Counted from the stretch's first letter, positions 27,175-36,404 are shown. The stretch: 64,000 nt of DNA from Thiofilum flexile DSM 14609 (GCF_000380185.1 NZ_KB904769.1:52002-116001), one strand, 5' to 3'. Numbers and translations are program-made. Notes: a model not told the origin generated them from the letters alone.

Positions 27175-28506
27175 ATGACCAGACATTATTTTGGGACCGA
27201 TGGCATTCGTGGAAAAATTGGTCAACGTCCCATGACCCCCGATTTTATTCTTAAACTAGGTTGGGCAGCAGGCAAGGTATTAGTGAATAATAATCACCCC
27301 CTCGTCCTGATTGGTAAAGATACGCGTATTTCGGGATATATGTTGGAGTCGGCCTTACAAGCAGGTTTAGAGGCAGCAGGGGTGCATGTACGTTTATTAG
27401 GCCCTATGCCTACCCCGGCAGTGTCTTATTTGACTCGTGCTTTTCGGGCTTCAGCGGGTATTGTGATCAGTGCCTCGCATAATCCTTTTGATGATAATGG
27501 CGTAAAATTTTTCTCTTCGGATGGCATGAAGTTACCGGATGAAGTAGAAGAAGCCATTGAGGCGTATTTAGAGCGTGATTTTGTGTGTGTGGAGTCGGCG
27601 GATTTAGGACGCGCGGTGCGTATTGATGATGCAGCGGGACGTTATATTGAATTTTGTAAGCGTGCCTTACCCGCAGAACAGTCATTAGCCGGTTTACGTC
27701 TGGTAGTCGATTGCGCGAATGGGGCGACCTATCATATTGCACCGCATGTATTTGAAGAGTTAGGGGCTGAGGTTGTCACCATTGCCAATAAACCTAATGG
27801 TCTAAATATCAATGAAGAATGTGGTGCTACTCATCTCGATGGTCTACAGGCGGCTGTTTCAAAATATCGGGCAGATATAGGGATTGCGTTGGATGGTGAT
27901 GGTGATCGCTTGATGATGGTTGATCACAAGGGTAATACCATTAATGGCGATCAAATATTAGCGATTATTACCCATGCCCGTGCTAAAGAAGAAGCTTTGG
28001 CTAAGGGAGTTGTGGGTACGCTCATGAGTAATCTAGGGCTAGAGCAAGCGATCCAACGTTTAGGTTTACCCTTTTATCGGGCGAAAGTCGGGGATCGTTA
28101 TGTGCTAGAGATGATGCTACAAAACCAATGTATCTTAGGGGGCGAGTCCTCTGGGCATGTGATTGTGCGTGATATGATGCCTACGGGTGATGGTATTATC
28201 TCGGCCTTACAGGTACTCAGCGCCGTAGTGCAAAGTGGTAAAACGTTAGCAGAGCTGAGCGAGGTGATGCAGCAATATCCACAAACTTTGGTTAATGTAC
28301 GGGTTAAGCAGCCCTTAGATTTAAAGCATACTCTGATTCAATCTGCCGTGGCGGATGTAGAGTCTACTTTAGGGTTGCGGGGGCGGGTATTACTGCGTGC
28401 TTCTGGTACGGAGCCGCTCATTCGCGTCATGGTAGAGGGACAAGATTCCTATGAAACTGAGCAGTTAGCTCAACAAATTGCTTCGGCTGTGAAAGCGGCT
28501 GCTTAA
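27175..28506 (+). CDS. glmM: Phosphoglucosamine mutase
   Basis: The 443-residue enzyme has phosphoserine loop [12 protein letters not shown] (catalytic Ser101), metal loop ALDGDGDRL, sugar-binding GGESSGH, and the phosphate-binding [15 protein letters not shown]. It converts glucosamine-6-phosphate to glucosamine-1-phosphate for peptidoglycan and lipopolysaccharide precursors. It follows folP by 51 bp as in E. coli. Confidence 0.97.
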   Translation: MTRHYFGTDGIRGKIGQRPMTPDFILKLGWAAGKVLVNNNHPLVLIGKDTRISGYMLESALQAGLEAAGVHVRLLGPMPTPAVSYLTRAFRASAGIVISASHNPFDDNGVKFFSSDGMKLPDEVEEAIEAYLERDFVCVESADLGRAVRIDDAAGRYIEFCKRALPAEQSLAGLRLVVDCANGATYHIAPHVFEELGAEVVTIANKPNGLNINEECGATHLDGLQAAVSKYRADIGIALDGDGDRLMMVDHKGNTINGDQILAIITHARAKEEALAKGVVGTLMSNLGLEQAIQRLGLPFYRAKVGDRYVLEMMLQNQCILGGESSGHVIVRDMMPTGDGIISALQVLSAVVQSGKTLAELSEVMQQYPQTLVNVRVKQPLDLKHTLIQSAVADVESTLGLRGRVLLRASGTEPLIRVMVEGQDSYETEQLAQQIASAVKAAA

Positions 28507-28595
28507 CGATAGGGAGAAGTTTTCCCTAGATTAGGGATTGATTTTCCTAAAACGAGCAGTTACGATTCAGCCCCACAGAGGAGAGGGAGTAGTAT

Positions 28596-29357
28596 ATGAG
28601 AGCATTACTAGTCGCTGGGAATTGGAAGTTAAATGGTAGTCAAGCCAGTATTAATACCTTAGTAGCGGATATTAATGCAGGTTTAGATAGTTTACATCAA
28701 ACCACGGTAGCGCTAGTGTGTACTCCATGCGTTTATATTCCTCTAGTACAAACGTTAACACAAAATAGCACCCTGAAATTAGGGGCGCAAAATGTGTCAA
28801 AATATGAGGTGGGTGCTTATACCGGTGAAGTATCAGCACTCATGCTTAAAGAGTTTGGTTGTGATTATGTGATTGTTGGGCATTCCGAGCGACGTGCGTT
28901 GTTTGGAGAGTCGGATGAGATCTGTGCTCAGAAGTTTGTGATGGCACAACAAGGGGGGCTTATTCCCATTTTTTGTGTCGGTGAGACCTTAGCTGAGCGG
29001 GAAGCTAATCAAACAGAGCTGGTTATTAGGCGTCAGTTACAGGCATTACTGGATAAAATAGATGTGCAAGATCTAGTAAATAGCGTGCTTGCTTATGAGC
29101 CAAGATGGGCGATTGGTACAGGTAAAGCAGCCACACCAGAGCAAGCGCAAGCCGTACATGCCTATATGCGAGAGATGATTGCTAGCTTAAATAAATCAGT
29201 TGCAGAACAATTACAAATTCTATATGGTGGCAGCGTAACAGGCTCCAATGCCGCTGAGCTGTTTGCGATGCCCGACATTGATGGTGGTTTGATCGGCGGA
29301 GCGGCGTTGAACGCGGATAAATTTTTAACAATCTGCCGAGCTGGAAATAAGGCTTAA
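28596..29357 (+). CDS. tpiA: Triose-phosphate isomerase
   Basis: The 253-residue barrel has GNWKLNG, the catalytic His in GHSERR, the catalytic Glu in AYEPRWAIGTGKAA and the phosphate loop YGGSVTGSNA plus GGLIGGAAL. It interconverts dihydroxyacetone phosphate and glyceraldehyde-3-phosphate. GGAGAGGGAG precedes the ATG. The gene lies between glmM and secG, an order common in gammaproteobacteria, and ends 7 bp before secG, so the two are probably translated from one mRNA. Confidence 0.98.
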   Translation: MRALLVAGNWKLNGSQASINTLVADINAGLDSLHQTTVALVCTPCVYIPLVQTLTQNSTLKLGAQNVSKYEVGAYTGEVSALMLKEFGCDYVIVGHSERRALFGESDEICAQKFVMAQQGGLIPIFCVGETLAEREANQTELVIRRQLQALLDKIDVQDLVNSVLAYEPRWAIGTGKAATPEQAQAVHAYMREMIASLNKSVAEQLQILYGGSVTGSNAAELFAMPDIDGGLIGGAALNADKFLTICRAGNKA

Positions 29358-29364
29358 ACACAGT

Positions 29365-29883
29365 ATGTTGTATAACATTTTATTGATTGTCCAAATTATA
29401 GTATCGGTTGCTATCATTATCTTAGTATTGATGCAACACGGTAAAGGTGCTGATGCCGGTGCTGCATTTGGTAGTGGCGCGTCTGGGACAATCTTTGGTT
29501 CTCAAGGCTCAGGTAATTTCTTGAGTAGAACAACTGCTATTTTAGCAGCAGTATTTTTTGTGAATTGCATTGTTTTGGCAATGATAGTTTCTAGCCAAAA
29601 TCGTGGTAGTTCACTGACAGGTAGTATTATGCAAGGCTCAGCCGTCAGTGCTCCAGTTAATTCTGAAGTACCGGCTGCTCCAAGTACATCTCAACAACCT
29701 ACATTGCCAGGTGTTCCGGCTAATTCTGAAGTACCCGCAGCTCCTGTTGCATCTACTTCAGAAGTACCTACAGCACCGGCAACAACAACTGCTCCTGCGG
29801 TAACTCAGCAGCCTGTAGCTCCGGCTCCAGCGGCTAATTCTGAAGTACCTGCAGCGCCAGCAGCCCCTGCTCAACCGCAGTAG
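29365..29883 (+). CDS. secG: Preprotein translocase subunit SecG with long Pro/Ala tail
   Basis: Two transmembrane segments (about 1-20 and 55-75) flank the conserved cytoplasmic loop VLMQHGKGADAGAAFGSGASGTIFGSQG, identifying SecG of the SecYEG channel. After residue 90 comes an 80-residue tail in which NSEVPAAP is repeated with variations at least four times. The E. coli protein is 110 residues, so the tail is an extension of unknown role. It starts 7 bp after tpiA, and tRNA-Leu follows 13 bp after its stop. Confidence 0.95.
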   Translation: MLYNILLIVQIIVSVAIIILVLMQHGKGADAGAAFGSGASGTIFGSQGSGNFLSRTTAILAAVFFVNCIVLAMIVSSQNRGSSLTGSIMQGSAVSAPVNSEVPAAPSTSQQPTLPGVPANSEVPAAPVASTSEVPTAPATTTAPAVTQQPVAPAPAANSEVPAAPAAPAQPQ

Positions 29884-29896
29884 GGGAACCAGTTAT

Positions 29897-29982
29897 GCCG
29901 ACGTGGTGGAATTGGTAGACACGCTATCTTGAGGTGGTAGTGGCTTATAGCCGTGCGAGTTCGAGTCTCGCCGCCGGCACCA
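29897..29982 (+). tRNA. tRNA-Leu(GAG)
   Basis: An 86-nt class II tRNA with anticodon loop TTGAGGT (GAG). The acceptor stem GCCGACG/CGCCGGC has one A5-C68 mismatch. CCA is encoded. It lies 13 bp after secG and is probably processed from the same transcript. Confidence 0.93.
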
Positions 29983-29986
29983 AATT

Positions 29987-30018
29987 AAAAAGCCCATCCT
30001 AGTGATGGGCTTTTTTTC
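29987..30018 (+). terminator. Terminator of secG/tRNA-Leu
   Basis: AAAAGCCCATC and GATGGGCTTTT form an 11-bp stem around CTAGT, ending in a T-run. Confidence 0.95.
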
Positions 30019-30043
30019 GTTTAGGTGGTGGGAGGTATTATAA

Positions 30044-31303
30044 ATGGCAGGCAGTTTACTCCTTGCAATGGCTTTATTGCATTTTGCTTATGTTTTTATC
30101 CCTTCTATACCTCTCGCCCTGAGTGGCTGTTACGGATGGCTAGTATTAGTCTGGCTACTCTATAAATTACCCGCCCGCCAATTTATCCAGTTCTTTGCTT
30201 TAGCCGGTTTAGGAGCAATACTTCTAGTCATTGCCGCTATGCGTGGCGCATCTATTTCAATAAGCGAGCTATTAACTCAAAACAATGCGCTATTAGTCAT
30301 GCTCTATGGAGTGAGTTTTTTAAGGCTTAGTGCTTTACCTAGGGCAGATACTAAACAGCAATTGGGTATTAAGAGTCTGATAGGTAATTTCTTTGGTATT
30401 CAAGCCTTGGGTGCTGTGATTAACTTATCTATTCTTGTATTAGTGGGCGAGTATTTTAAATCACATCAGATTTTAAAACGCCCGCAAATCACTCTCATGA
30501 CTCGTGCTTTTGCTATTGCTGCTTTTTGGTCGCCTTTTTTTGCTTCGATGGGGGTAGCTTTAACCTATGCTCCTAACGCTAGCTTATTGGGTATTTTAAG
30601 TTTAGGAATAGGTGTTGCGGTAGTTGCTAGTCTATTAAGCCTATTAGAGTTTAAATACCGTATGGGTAATGCTTTACATGACTTTCAAGGCTATCCTTTA
30701 AAGCTTAATAGCTTAGCCTTACCCTTAGGTTTAGCCTTGAGTATTATTGTATTGCACTACTTATTACCTAAGGTGCCGATTTTAACTCTAGTAGCCTTAT
30801 TAGCCATGATATTTAGTGCTGCTTTATTAATCATTAAAAACTTAGCAGTACAGCAACGCTTTGCAGAGCATGTACAAGCCGCACCTTTACGCATGGCGCG
30901 TGAGCTAGCCCTGTTTTTAGGCGCGGGGGTATTAACGGTGGGCTTAAAAAGTGTATTGAGTACTTTTCCTGAGGTTAGCCTATTTAATCAGTTTACTGGC
31001 TTAGAGGCTGCATTATCCTTAGGTGTTGCAATTATGTTGGCCTTAATAGGCATACACCCCTTAATTGCTATTGCCCTGATTGGTCCTATGGCTACCCCTT
31101 TAGTGGCTAATCCTAATGTATTAGGGCTATTGTTTTTATCCATTTGGAGTTTAGGTGTGGTTGCCAGCCCTTTATCTGGGATGAATGTGATGGTGCGGGG
31201 GCAATTAGAGATTGCCGGAGCAGATTTATTCCGCTGGCATATTGGCTATGTAGGGGTGATGTGGGTGTTATTGTCGCTATTGTTTACAGTATTATTGGGT
31301 TAG
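30044..31303 (+). CDS. Polytopic inner-membrane permease-like protein, function unknown
   Basis: A 419-residue, strongly hydrophobic protein with about ten to twelve predicted membrane segments and few charged residues. Repeated short motifs such as SLIGNFFGIQALGAV, AIAAFWSPFFASMGVAL and LFLSIWSLGVVASPLSGMNVMV have the Pro/Gly breaks of ion-transporter-superfamily permeases, but no specific family is recognised. GGTGGGAGG precedes the start. It stands alone between the tRNA-Leu terminator and ppc; nuoA often follows this tRNA in other proteobacteria, and it is absent here. Confidence 0.7.
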   Translation: MAGSLLLAMALLHFAYVFIPSIPLALSGCYGWLVLVWLLYKLPARQFIQFFALAGLGAILLVIAAMRGASISISELLTQNNALLVMLYGVSFLRLSALPRADTKQQLGIKSLIGNFFGIQALGAVINLSILVLVGEYFKSHQILKRPQITLMTRAFAIAAFWSPFFASMGVALTYAPNASLLGILSLGIGVAVVASLLSLLEFKYRMGNALHDFQGYPLKLNSLALPLGLALSIIVLHYLLPKVPILTLVALLAMIFSAALLIIKNLAVQQRFAEHVQAAPLRMARELALFLGAGVLTVGLKSVLSTFPEVSLFNQFTGLEAALSLGVAIMLALIGIHPLIAIALIGPMATPLVANPNVLGLLFLSIWSLGVVASPLSGMNVMVRGQLEIAGADLFRWHIGYVGVMWVLLSLLFTVLLG

Positions 31304-31325
31304 CTTTAATTTAACTAACCCAATA
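31293..31325. terminator. Hairpin between convergent permease and ppc genes
   Basis: TATTGGGTTAG and CTAACCCAATA form a perfect 11-bp stem overlapping the permease stop. T-runs are short. It may serve both converging genes. Confidence 0.55.
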
Positions 31326-31343
31326 TTTCACCGGTTGAGTTAA

Positions 31344-34160
31344 TCAACCCGTATTACGCATTCCTGCAGCAATGGCATTAATAGTACGTAATAATACTTC
31401 TAACCAAGGCGAATCAGCTTCACCCGTAGTAGCAACATAATCACGATGCCGTTTAATCAGCGTGATTTGAATATTATTTAGTGGATCTAAATAAGGATCG
31501 CGCCGTTTTAGCGAGTATTGCAGAAAGGGAGATTCAGCTAATAGATCGGGGATTTGTGCGACTTGTAGGATCTCTTGTTTGGTCAACTCATATTCGGCAC
31601 GAATCGTTTCAAAAATGGCTTCCGCATTGGGCGTGCTGGCTAGTTGTGCATAGGCATGGGCGGTACCCATATCAGCTTTATACAAGGCCATTTGCACATT
31701 ACTGAGCAAGGCACGAAATGCGAGCCATTGTTGATACATGCTTCTCAGCATGACTAAACCATCGGGCTGAGTAGTACGGTAGGTATGTAGAGCCGTACCG
31801 ATGCCATACCACGCGGGCAGAGTATGCCGCGCTTGCGCCCAACCGAATACCCAAGGAATCGCCCGAATAGAGCTTTTATCACGCACGGTTTGTTTGCGAT
31901 GCGAGGGACGTGAACCAATATTGAGGCGACCGATTTCTTGCACGGGCGTGGCCTCATAAAAATAGTCCATAAAGCCTTCGGTTCGATCCGTTAGCTCCCG
32001 ATAGGTATTTTCACCATAGTCCGCAATCGTTTGCATAGCGGTTCTAAAGCTATCGGGAATCGTACGGAATTGCTGGGTGACTAGATGAGCACTCGCCTTA
32101 AGCAAGCCGGTTGCACCCACACCTAGCTCATAGGCGGCGGTTTCTACATTGCTATATTTGGCAGCGAGTACTTCACCTTGCTCAGTGAATTTAATTTGCC
32201 CATATACCGTGCCAGAGGGCTGCGCAATAATAGCTTCATGAGTAGGGCCACCACCCCGTCCTACTGTCCCACCGCGCCCGTGGAATAAACGACATTTCAC
32301 GCCATATTGATTGGCAAGCGTAATTACTTGGCGCTGAGCATTATAGAGATTCCAGTTCGAGGCTAAGATGCCACCATCTTTAGCCGAATCAGAATAGCCT
32401 AGCATCACCTCTTGGGTATTACCGGAGGCTTGGAGCAATTGTTGATAGATAGGATTGCTAAACAGTTCAGTAAGCACGGAGGCAATACGTTTCAAGTCAT
32501 CAATGGTTTCAAATAGGGGAGCGACTTGAATATGGCAGTATAGCTCACCTTGTTGATAGCCGATTAAACCTGCTAAACGTGCTAAGAACATGACCTCTAG
32601 AATATGACTCGCATAATGCGTCATAGAGATAACATAGGCTCCGAAGGTATCCTCGCCTGTCTCTAAACGCATCGCCAGCATGGTGTCAAACACGGCTAGG
32701 GTTTCGGCACTTTGAGCGCTTAAGGTGGGGCGCTGTGGTAGCGGCAGGCGGGGGCGGGTAATCAGTTCTGCTAGCGTTGCAATCCGCTCTTGCTCACTGA
32801 GTTGGGTGTATTCGGGGACTAATTGCGTTTTTTGTAAGACTTCCGCTACGGTATTAGTGTGAGTAGTGGATTCTTGGCGAATATCCACCTGATACAAGCT
32901 AAAACCACAGGTTTCTACGAGTCGAATTAAATCTTTTAGTTCGCGCCCTGCGATTAAGTCATCATGATGGCTACGCAAAGAATCATTGATTAAGTTAAGC
33001 GCTTGTAAGAAGTCTTGGGCAGTCAGATAGGCATGTGGGGGCAGGGAGGCTTGATCATGTTCAATACGAGTCTCTACGGTTTCTAATGTATGCTTGAGGC
33101 GCTCTGCCATATAGTTAAGGAGTTGACGATAAGGCTCCTCTGGATAAGGGTTAACGACATTAGGATCGTGTTGCTGAAAGAGTACTTGTTGACTATCGAG
33201 GTAGTCACTGAAAGCCGGAGTAGGCGTAATAAACTGAATACTATGAGTCAGCATCGTGCTGAGTTCTTGAACACGTTTTATATACTCTTCTAGTGCTGCT
33301 TGCATATGCAAACGAATCGCTTGGCGTGTCACGTCAGCCGTTACAAAGGGGTTACCATCCCGATCCCCGCCAATCCAAGAACCAAAACGCACAAAACTAG
33401 GTACAGTGACTTGATGCAGTCCATAGGTGTGGCGTAAGGCACGATCAAAATAACGATATAACAGCGGAATAGCGGCAAAGAGGCTTTCGCGGAAATAATA
33501 TAAACCATAACGCACTTCATCGAGTACAGTGGGTTTATGATTACGCACCTCATTAGTACGCCATAAGGTTTGTAGTTGGGTACTCAGTTGGCGACGTAAG
33601 GCTTGCTGCTCTTCGGGGGCTATATAAGGTTGTGAGAGCTGATCGATAATAACAAAGAGGCGACGTTGTACCGTCATGAGGGTGCGGCGTCTAGCTTCGG
33701 TCGGATGGGCGGTGAAGACCGGAATATAGCGAAGTTGGTCTAATAAGGTTTGCACCTGCGCGGCACTTAGACCCTCTTGTTTTAGTTCATTAATAGTACC
33801 TTGAACCGAACCCTTCCATAAAGCAGCATTGCTGTCTTGAATCACTAAGCGCCGTCTGCGGTGTTGAAAGTCTTCTTCAATATTATTCGCTAACAAATAA
33901 AAGCTATTAAAAGCGCGAATAACTTTCTCAAGTGTGGGTATATCGAGCTGCTCAATCAGACTCATTAATTGCTGACGTAGAGCGGGATCATCTTGTTGAC
34001 GTAGTTGAATATACCCTTTGCGTAGGGTTTCAACGGTCTCAAGGAGCGCGGTACTTTCTTGGCTTTGTAGAATATCGCCAATCAACTCGCCATATTGACG
34101 TACATTAGCTTCTAATTTAGAAACATCTAGAGTAACAGGACTAACAGGGACTGAGGACAT
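31344..34160 (-). CDS. ppc: Phosphoenolpyruvate carboxylase
   Basis: The 938-residue enzyme has the catalytic VFTAHPTEARRRTL, the GYSDSAKDGGI signature, FHGRGGTVGRGGGPTHEA and the invariant C-terminal GMRNTG. It carboxylates PEP to oxaloacetate, replenishing the TCA cycle and supplying aspartate. The motifs are complete, so it should be active. It is a stand-alone gene on the minus strand, converging with the permease gene. Confidence 0.98.
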   Translation of the reverse strand: MSSVPVSPVTLDVSKLEANVRQYGELIGDILQSQESTALLETVETLRKGYIQLRQQDDPALRQQLMSLIEQLDIPTLEKVIRAFNSFYLLANNIEEDFQHRRRRLVIQDSNAALWKGSVQGTINELKQEGLSAAQVQTLLDQLRYIPVFTAHPTEARRRTLMTVQRRLFVIIDQLSQPYIAPEEQQALRRQLSTQLQTLWRTNEVRNHKPTVLDEVRYGLYYFRESLFAAIPLLYRYFDRALRHTYGLHQVTVPSFVRFGSWIGGDRDGNPFVTADVTRQAIRLHMQAALEEYIKRVQELSTMLTHSIQFITPTPAFSDYLDSQQVLFQQHDPNVVNPYPEEPYRQLLNYMAERLKHTLETVETRIEHDQASLPPHAYLTAQDFLQALNLINDSLRSHHDDLIAGRELKDLIRLVETCGFSLYQVDIRQESTTHTNTVAEVLQKTQLVPEYTQLSEQERIATLAELITRPRLPLPQRPTLSAQSAETLAVFDTMLAMRLETGEDTFGAYVISMTHYASHILEVMFLARLAGLIGYQQGELYCHIQVAPLFETIDDLKRIASVLTELFSNPIYQQLLQASGNTQEVMLGYSDSAKDGGILASNWNLYNAQRQVITLANQYGVKCRLFHGRGGTVGRGGGPTHEAIIAQPSGTVYGQIKFTEQGEVLAAKYSNVETAAYELGVGATGLLKASAHLVTQQFRTIPDSFRTAMQTIADYGENTYRELTDRTEGFMDYFYEATPVQEIGRLNIGSRPSHRKQTVRDKSSIRAIPWVFGWAQARHTLPAWYGIGTALHTYRTTQPDGLVMLRSMYQQWLAFRALLSNVQMALYKADMGTAHAYAQLASTPNAEAIFETIRAEYELTKQEILQVAQIPDLLAESPFLQYSLKRRDPYLDPLNNIQITLIKRHRDYVATTGEADSPWLEVLLRTINAIAAGMRNTG

Positions 34161-34238
34161 AAAAGTGAGGCTCCTACTGATGAAGAGAGCCTCAGTATAC
34201 TAGGTATAAATTTTAAACTATAGCGTTGCAGTCAGTCT

Positions 34239-34727
34239 TTATTGTAGACCCGCACAAGCTTGTTCTACTTTTGCAGTCCATAGTTCTGCCTGTTGGCTAT
34301 TTTTATCACCTGTCACATTTAAACCTTCTACGAGTGTATTAGCTTGCATCGCATATTGATTTAGTTGATCAGGGGATTGTGCTTGCATCGCTTGATTGCG
34401 TATGGTGGGCATTTTCTTTTGGGCGTTTAGGAGTTGTTGGCGCATGGCTGTGACTAGTTTTTTAGTACCAGATGCACGAGTCAACATGGTATTAATACAT
34501 TGTTTTTCCTTAGGATTAGGCTTTTGGCGTAAGTAGCCTTGTAAGGTTTTTTCATCGTCGGTAAGTGCCTTGAGATTAGTGTTCATCTTTCCTATGGCTT
34601 GGTTTAAAGCACCGAGGAACTTCTGAGTCTTAGCATTAAAATCGTTCTTATCTTGAGCTAAATCAGCCCATGCAGCATTGCTTATCAGCGTACCCAATAA
34701 TGTAATAATGATTAACCATTGTTTCAT
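34239..34727 (-). CDS. Small secreted helical protein, function unknown
   Basis: A 162-residue protein with a clear signal peptide (MKQWLIIITLLGTLISNAAWA, cleavage after AWA), then a mostly helical mature part rich in Gln, Lys and Leu with one Cys pair (CINTML and VEQACAGLQ) that could form a disulfide. No family recognised. The start at 34727 has AGGGA 9 bp upstream; a longer frame from 34760 would bury the signal peptide. Confidence 0.7.
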   Translation of the reverse strand: MKQWLIIITLLGTLISNAAWADLAQDKNDFNAKTQKFLGALNQAIGKMNTNLKALTDDEKTLQGYLRQKPNPKEKQCINTMLTRASGTKKLVTAMRQQLLNAQKKMPTIRNQAMQAQSPDQLNQYAMQANTLVEGLNVTGDKNSQQAELWTAKVEQACAGLQ

Positions 34728-34890
34728 AGTAGTAGTTTCCCTTGTAATTGAGTGGAGCATGATTCGCTCTATATCAGATTTTAACGAATCTTGAGGGCAA
34801 TAGAACCCCTAAATATGCACTTTCCATGGTTAGTACCCAAACAAGCTGATTAGTTGCATAATGGCCGATAAATAACCTATTTATATTATT

Positions 34891-34905
34891 TTGTGCATTG
34901 CACAA
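34891..34905. promoter_or_regulatory. PhaR-type operator 1 (upstream of the phaP -35)
   Basis: Perfect dyad TTGTGC-ATT-GCACAA. It contains the TGC...GCA core known from PhaR binding sites and shares its layout with two further sites downstream. Confidence 0.6.
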
Positions 34906-34913
34906 AATTGTTG

Positions 34914-34942
34914 TTGACAACATAGTATAAACCGGATATTGT
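34914..34942 (+). promoter_or_regulatory. Sigma-70 promoter of phaP
   Basis: TTGACA at 34914-34919 and TATTGT at 34937-34942 with a 17-bp spacer. Transcription should start near 34949. Operator 1 lies just upstream, operator 2 overlaps the -10 and operator 3 lies in the initial transcribed region. Confidence 0.8.
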
Positions 34943-34954
34943 GCATTGCATCAA
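34939..34954. promoter_or_regulatory. PhaR-type operator 2 (overlaps the phaP -10)
   Basis: TTGTGCATTGCATCAA repeats operator 1 for eleven bases and overlaps the -10 hexamer, where a bound repressor would block RNA polymerase. Confidence 0.58.
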
Positions 34955-34955
34955 A

Positions 34956-34970
34956 TGGTGCAGCGCACCA
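34956..34970. promoter_or_regulatory. PhaR-type operator 3 (early transcribed region)
   Basis: Perfect dyad TGGTGC-AGC-GCACCA with the same six-three-six layout as operator 1, about 10 bp after the predicted transcription start. Confidence 0.52.
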
Positions 34971-35008
34971 ATGTTTAAAACCCAACCACAAACCGCGAGG
35001 ATATTGCC

Positions 35009-35626
35009 ATGACAAACGAAATTATCGATGTATTAAAAAAATTCAGTGAAGATTCTTTAGCAACTGCTCAAAAGTTAGGTGAACTAAACCTCAAAACTTT
35101 TGAAAAGCTTACTACAAAACAAGCAGCACTGATGAATTCTTATGTTGAATCAGGTGTGAAAAGTGCTGAGTTAGTTAGCAAAGTGAAAGATCCTAAAGAT
35201 TTAGTAGCGCTACAAAAAGAGGCAATTACTCAATACAGTTCACAATGGGTCAACAATGTACGTGAAGCTGCTGAAACGTTAACAGCTGCTCGTGATGAGT
35301 TAATGGGCATTCTAGAACAAGCTAAAGGCTATACCACTGAAAGCGCTGAAGAGTTAACTAAACTCAATAAGCAATTAGTAGCTGATTCTATGGCTAAAGC
35401 AACTCAACAAGTTGAAAAAGCGACTAGCCAAGCGGTTGAAGCGGCTCAAGAAGTTGCTAATTTAACTAAACAAGCGACTGAAAAAGCAGTAAAAGCAGCT
35501 CAAGAAGCCACTGAGAAAGCAGTAAAAGCGACTCAAGAAGTAACAGATAAAGCCGTAGCAGCTACTCGTGATGCAGCCGCTCAAACTGTTGCAGCTAGCA
35601 AAAAAGTAGCTGATAAATCTGCCTAA
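35009..35626 (+). CDS. phaP: Phasin (PHA granule-coating protein)
   Basis: A 205-residue, wholly helical, Lys/Ala/Glu-rich protein. The N-terminal 110 residues match phasin-family character (FSEDSLATAQKLGELNLKTFEKLT). The C-terminal 70 residues are tandem 11-residue-type repeats (ATEKAVKAAQE, ATEKAVKATQE, VTDKAVAATRD), predicted to form a long amphipathic helix on the granule surface. It has no signal peptide. Its promoter is strong and overlaid by three PhaR-type dyads, and phaR lies immediately downstream in the opposite direction. Phasins control granule number and size, and their expression normally follows PHA accumulation. Confidence 0.88.
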   Translation: MTNEIIDVLKKFSEDSLATAQKLGELNLKTFEKLTTKQAALMNSYVESGVKSAELVSKVKDPKDLVALQKEAITQYSSQWVNNVREAAETLTAARDELMGILEQAKGYTTESAEELTKLNKQLVADSMAKATQQVEKATSQAVEAAQEVANLTKQATEKAVKAAQEATEKAVKATQEVTDKAVAATRDAAAQTVAASKKVADKSA

Positions 35627-35752
35627 TTGAAGCTATTAGGTAGTTAAAAGTTGTCTGTCTTGAGTATTCACTATGAGATAGGTGGCTTTTAATGACTGAG
35701 CTGACGACACAGTGTCCTCTCTCCTAATCGCTTCACTGTGAAGTCTTATTCA

Positions 35753-35781
35753 AGCCCGCCCAGCAGCGGGCTGTTTTTTTT
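35753..35781 (+). terminator. Intrinsic terminator of phaP
   Basis: AGCCCGC and GCGGGCT form the stem around CCAGCA, followed by GTTTTTTTT. It overlaps the 3' end of convergent phaR by 2 bp. Confidence 0.9.
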
Positions 35782-36247
35782 AATCATTTCTCTCAATAGA
35801 TTTTTGGGATAGTGATTTCAGAATATTGCGTTGTACCTGATTCCACATTTGCATATTTTGCTCGCTCATTTTCAGCCAAGTATCTAAGGGCGTGCCTTTA
35901 AGTACTTTATGCATTTGTTCGCTAACGGCTTTTTGTTGAGCTTTAAAGGTGCTCATGCTGTGTTCCATGAACTCGGTAAAACCCTGATGGGTGCTTAAAC
36001 TATAATTACGAATAAATTGAGCCAATACATCGGCACTAAAGAGTGGCTGTCCTCCTGATTCTTGCTCCATAATAATTTGTAATAAAATGCTACGTGTGAT
36101 GTCCTCGCCAGTTTGGCGATCTACGACTTTAAAAGGTGTTTCATTCATCACCAATTCGCGTACTTCATTGAGAGTAATATAGCTGCTTAAAGTAGTGTCA
36201 TAGAGGCGGCGATTAGGATATTTTTTAATAAGACGTGCGTCAGGCAT
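35780..36247 (-). CDS. phaR: PHA synthesis repressor PhaR
   Basis: A 155-residue protein with the family N-terminus RLIKKYPNRRLYDTTLSSYITLNEVRELV, the PHB/PHA accumulation regulator DNA-binding domain, followed by a helical C-terminal half (FTEFMEHSMSTFKAQQKAV) that binds PHA or granules. PhaR represses phasin genes until polymer appears and titrates it away. Its expected targets are visible upstream of phaP. It lies downstream of phaB on the same strand with a 157-bp gap that contains a 9-bp inverted repeat, so it may be partly co-transcribed with phaB. Confidence 0.94.
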   Translation of the reverse strand: MPDARLIKKYPNRRLYDTTLSSYITLNEVRELVMNETPFKVVDRQTGEDITRSILLQIIMEQESGGQPLFSADVLAQFIRNYSLSTHQGFTEFMEHSMSTFKAQQKAVSEQMHKVLKGTPLDTWLKMSEQNMQMWNQVQRNILKSLSQKSIERND

Positions 36248-36361
36248 GTGTCTCTACCAGTGTCATGGTTAAACCCTATAATTCTAATGAGATGGGGTAT
36301 TAATTATAAGTACAACTATTACACATGAGTGCTTGCTCATTTAGCAAGACCTAATACAAGC

Positions 36362-36384
36362 TAAGGTGTAACGGGTACACCTTA
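36362..36384. repeat. Inverted repeat between phaB and phaR
   Basis: TAAGGTGTA and TACACCTTA form a perfect 9-bp dyad around ACGGG, 21 bp beyond the phaB stop. No T-run follows on either strand. It could attenuate transcription into phaR. Confidence 0.5.
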
Positions 36385-36404
36385 ACATAAAATACAGCAC
36401 AATA

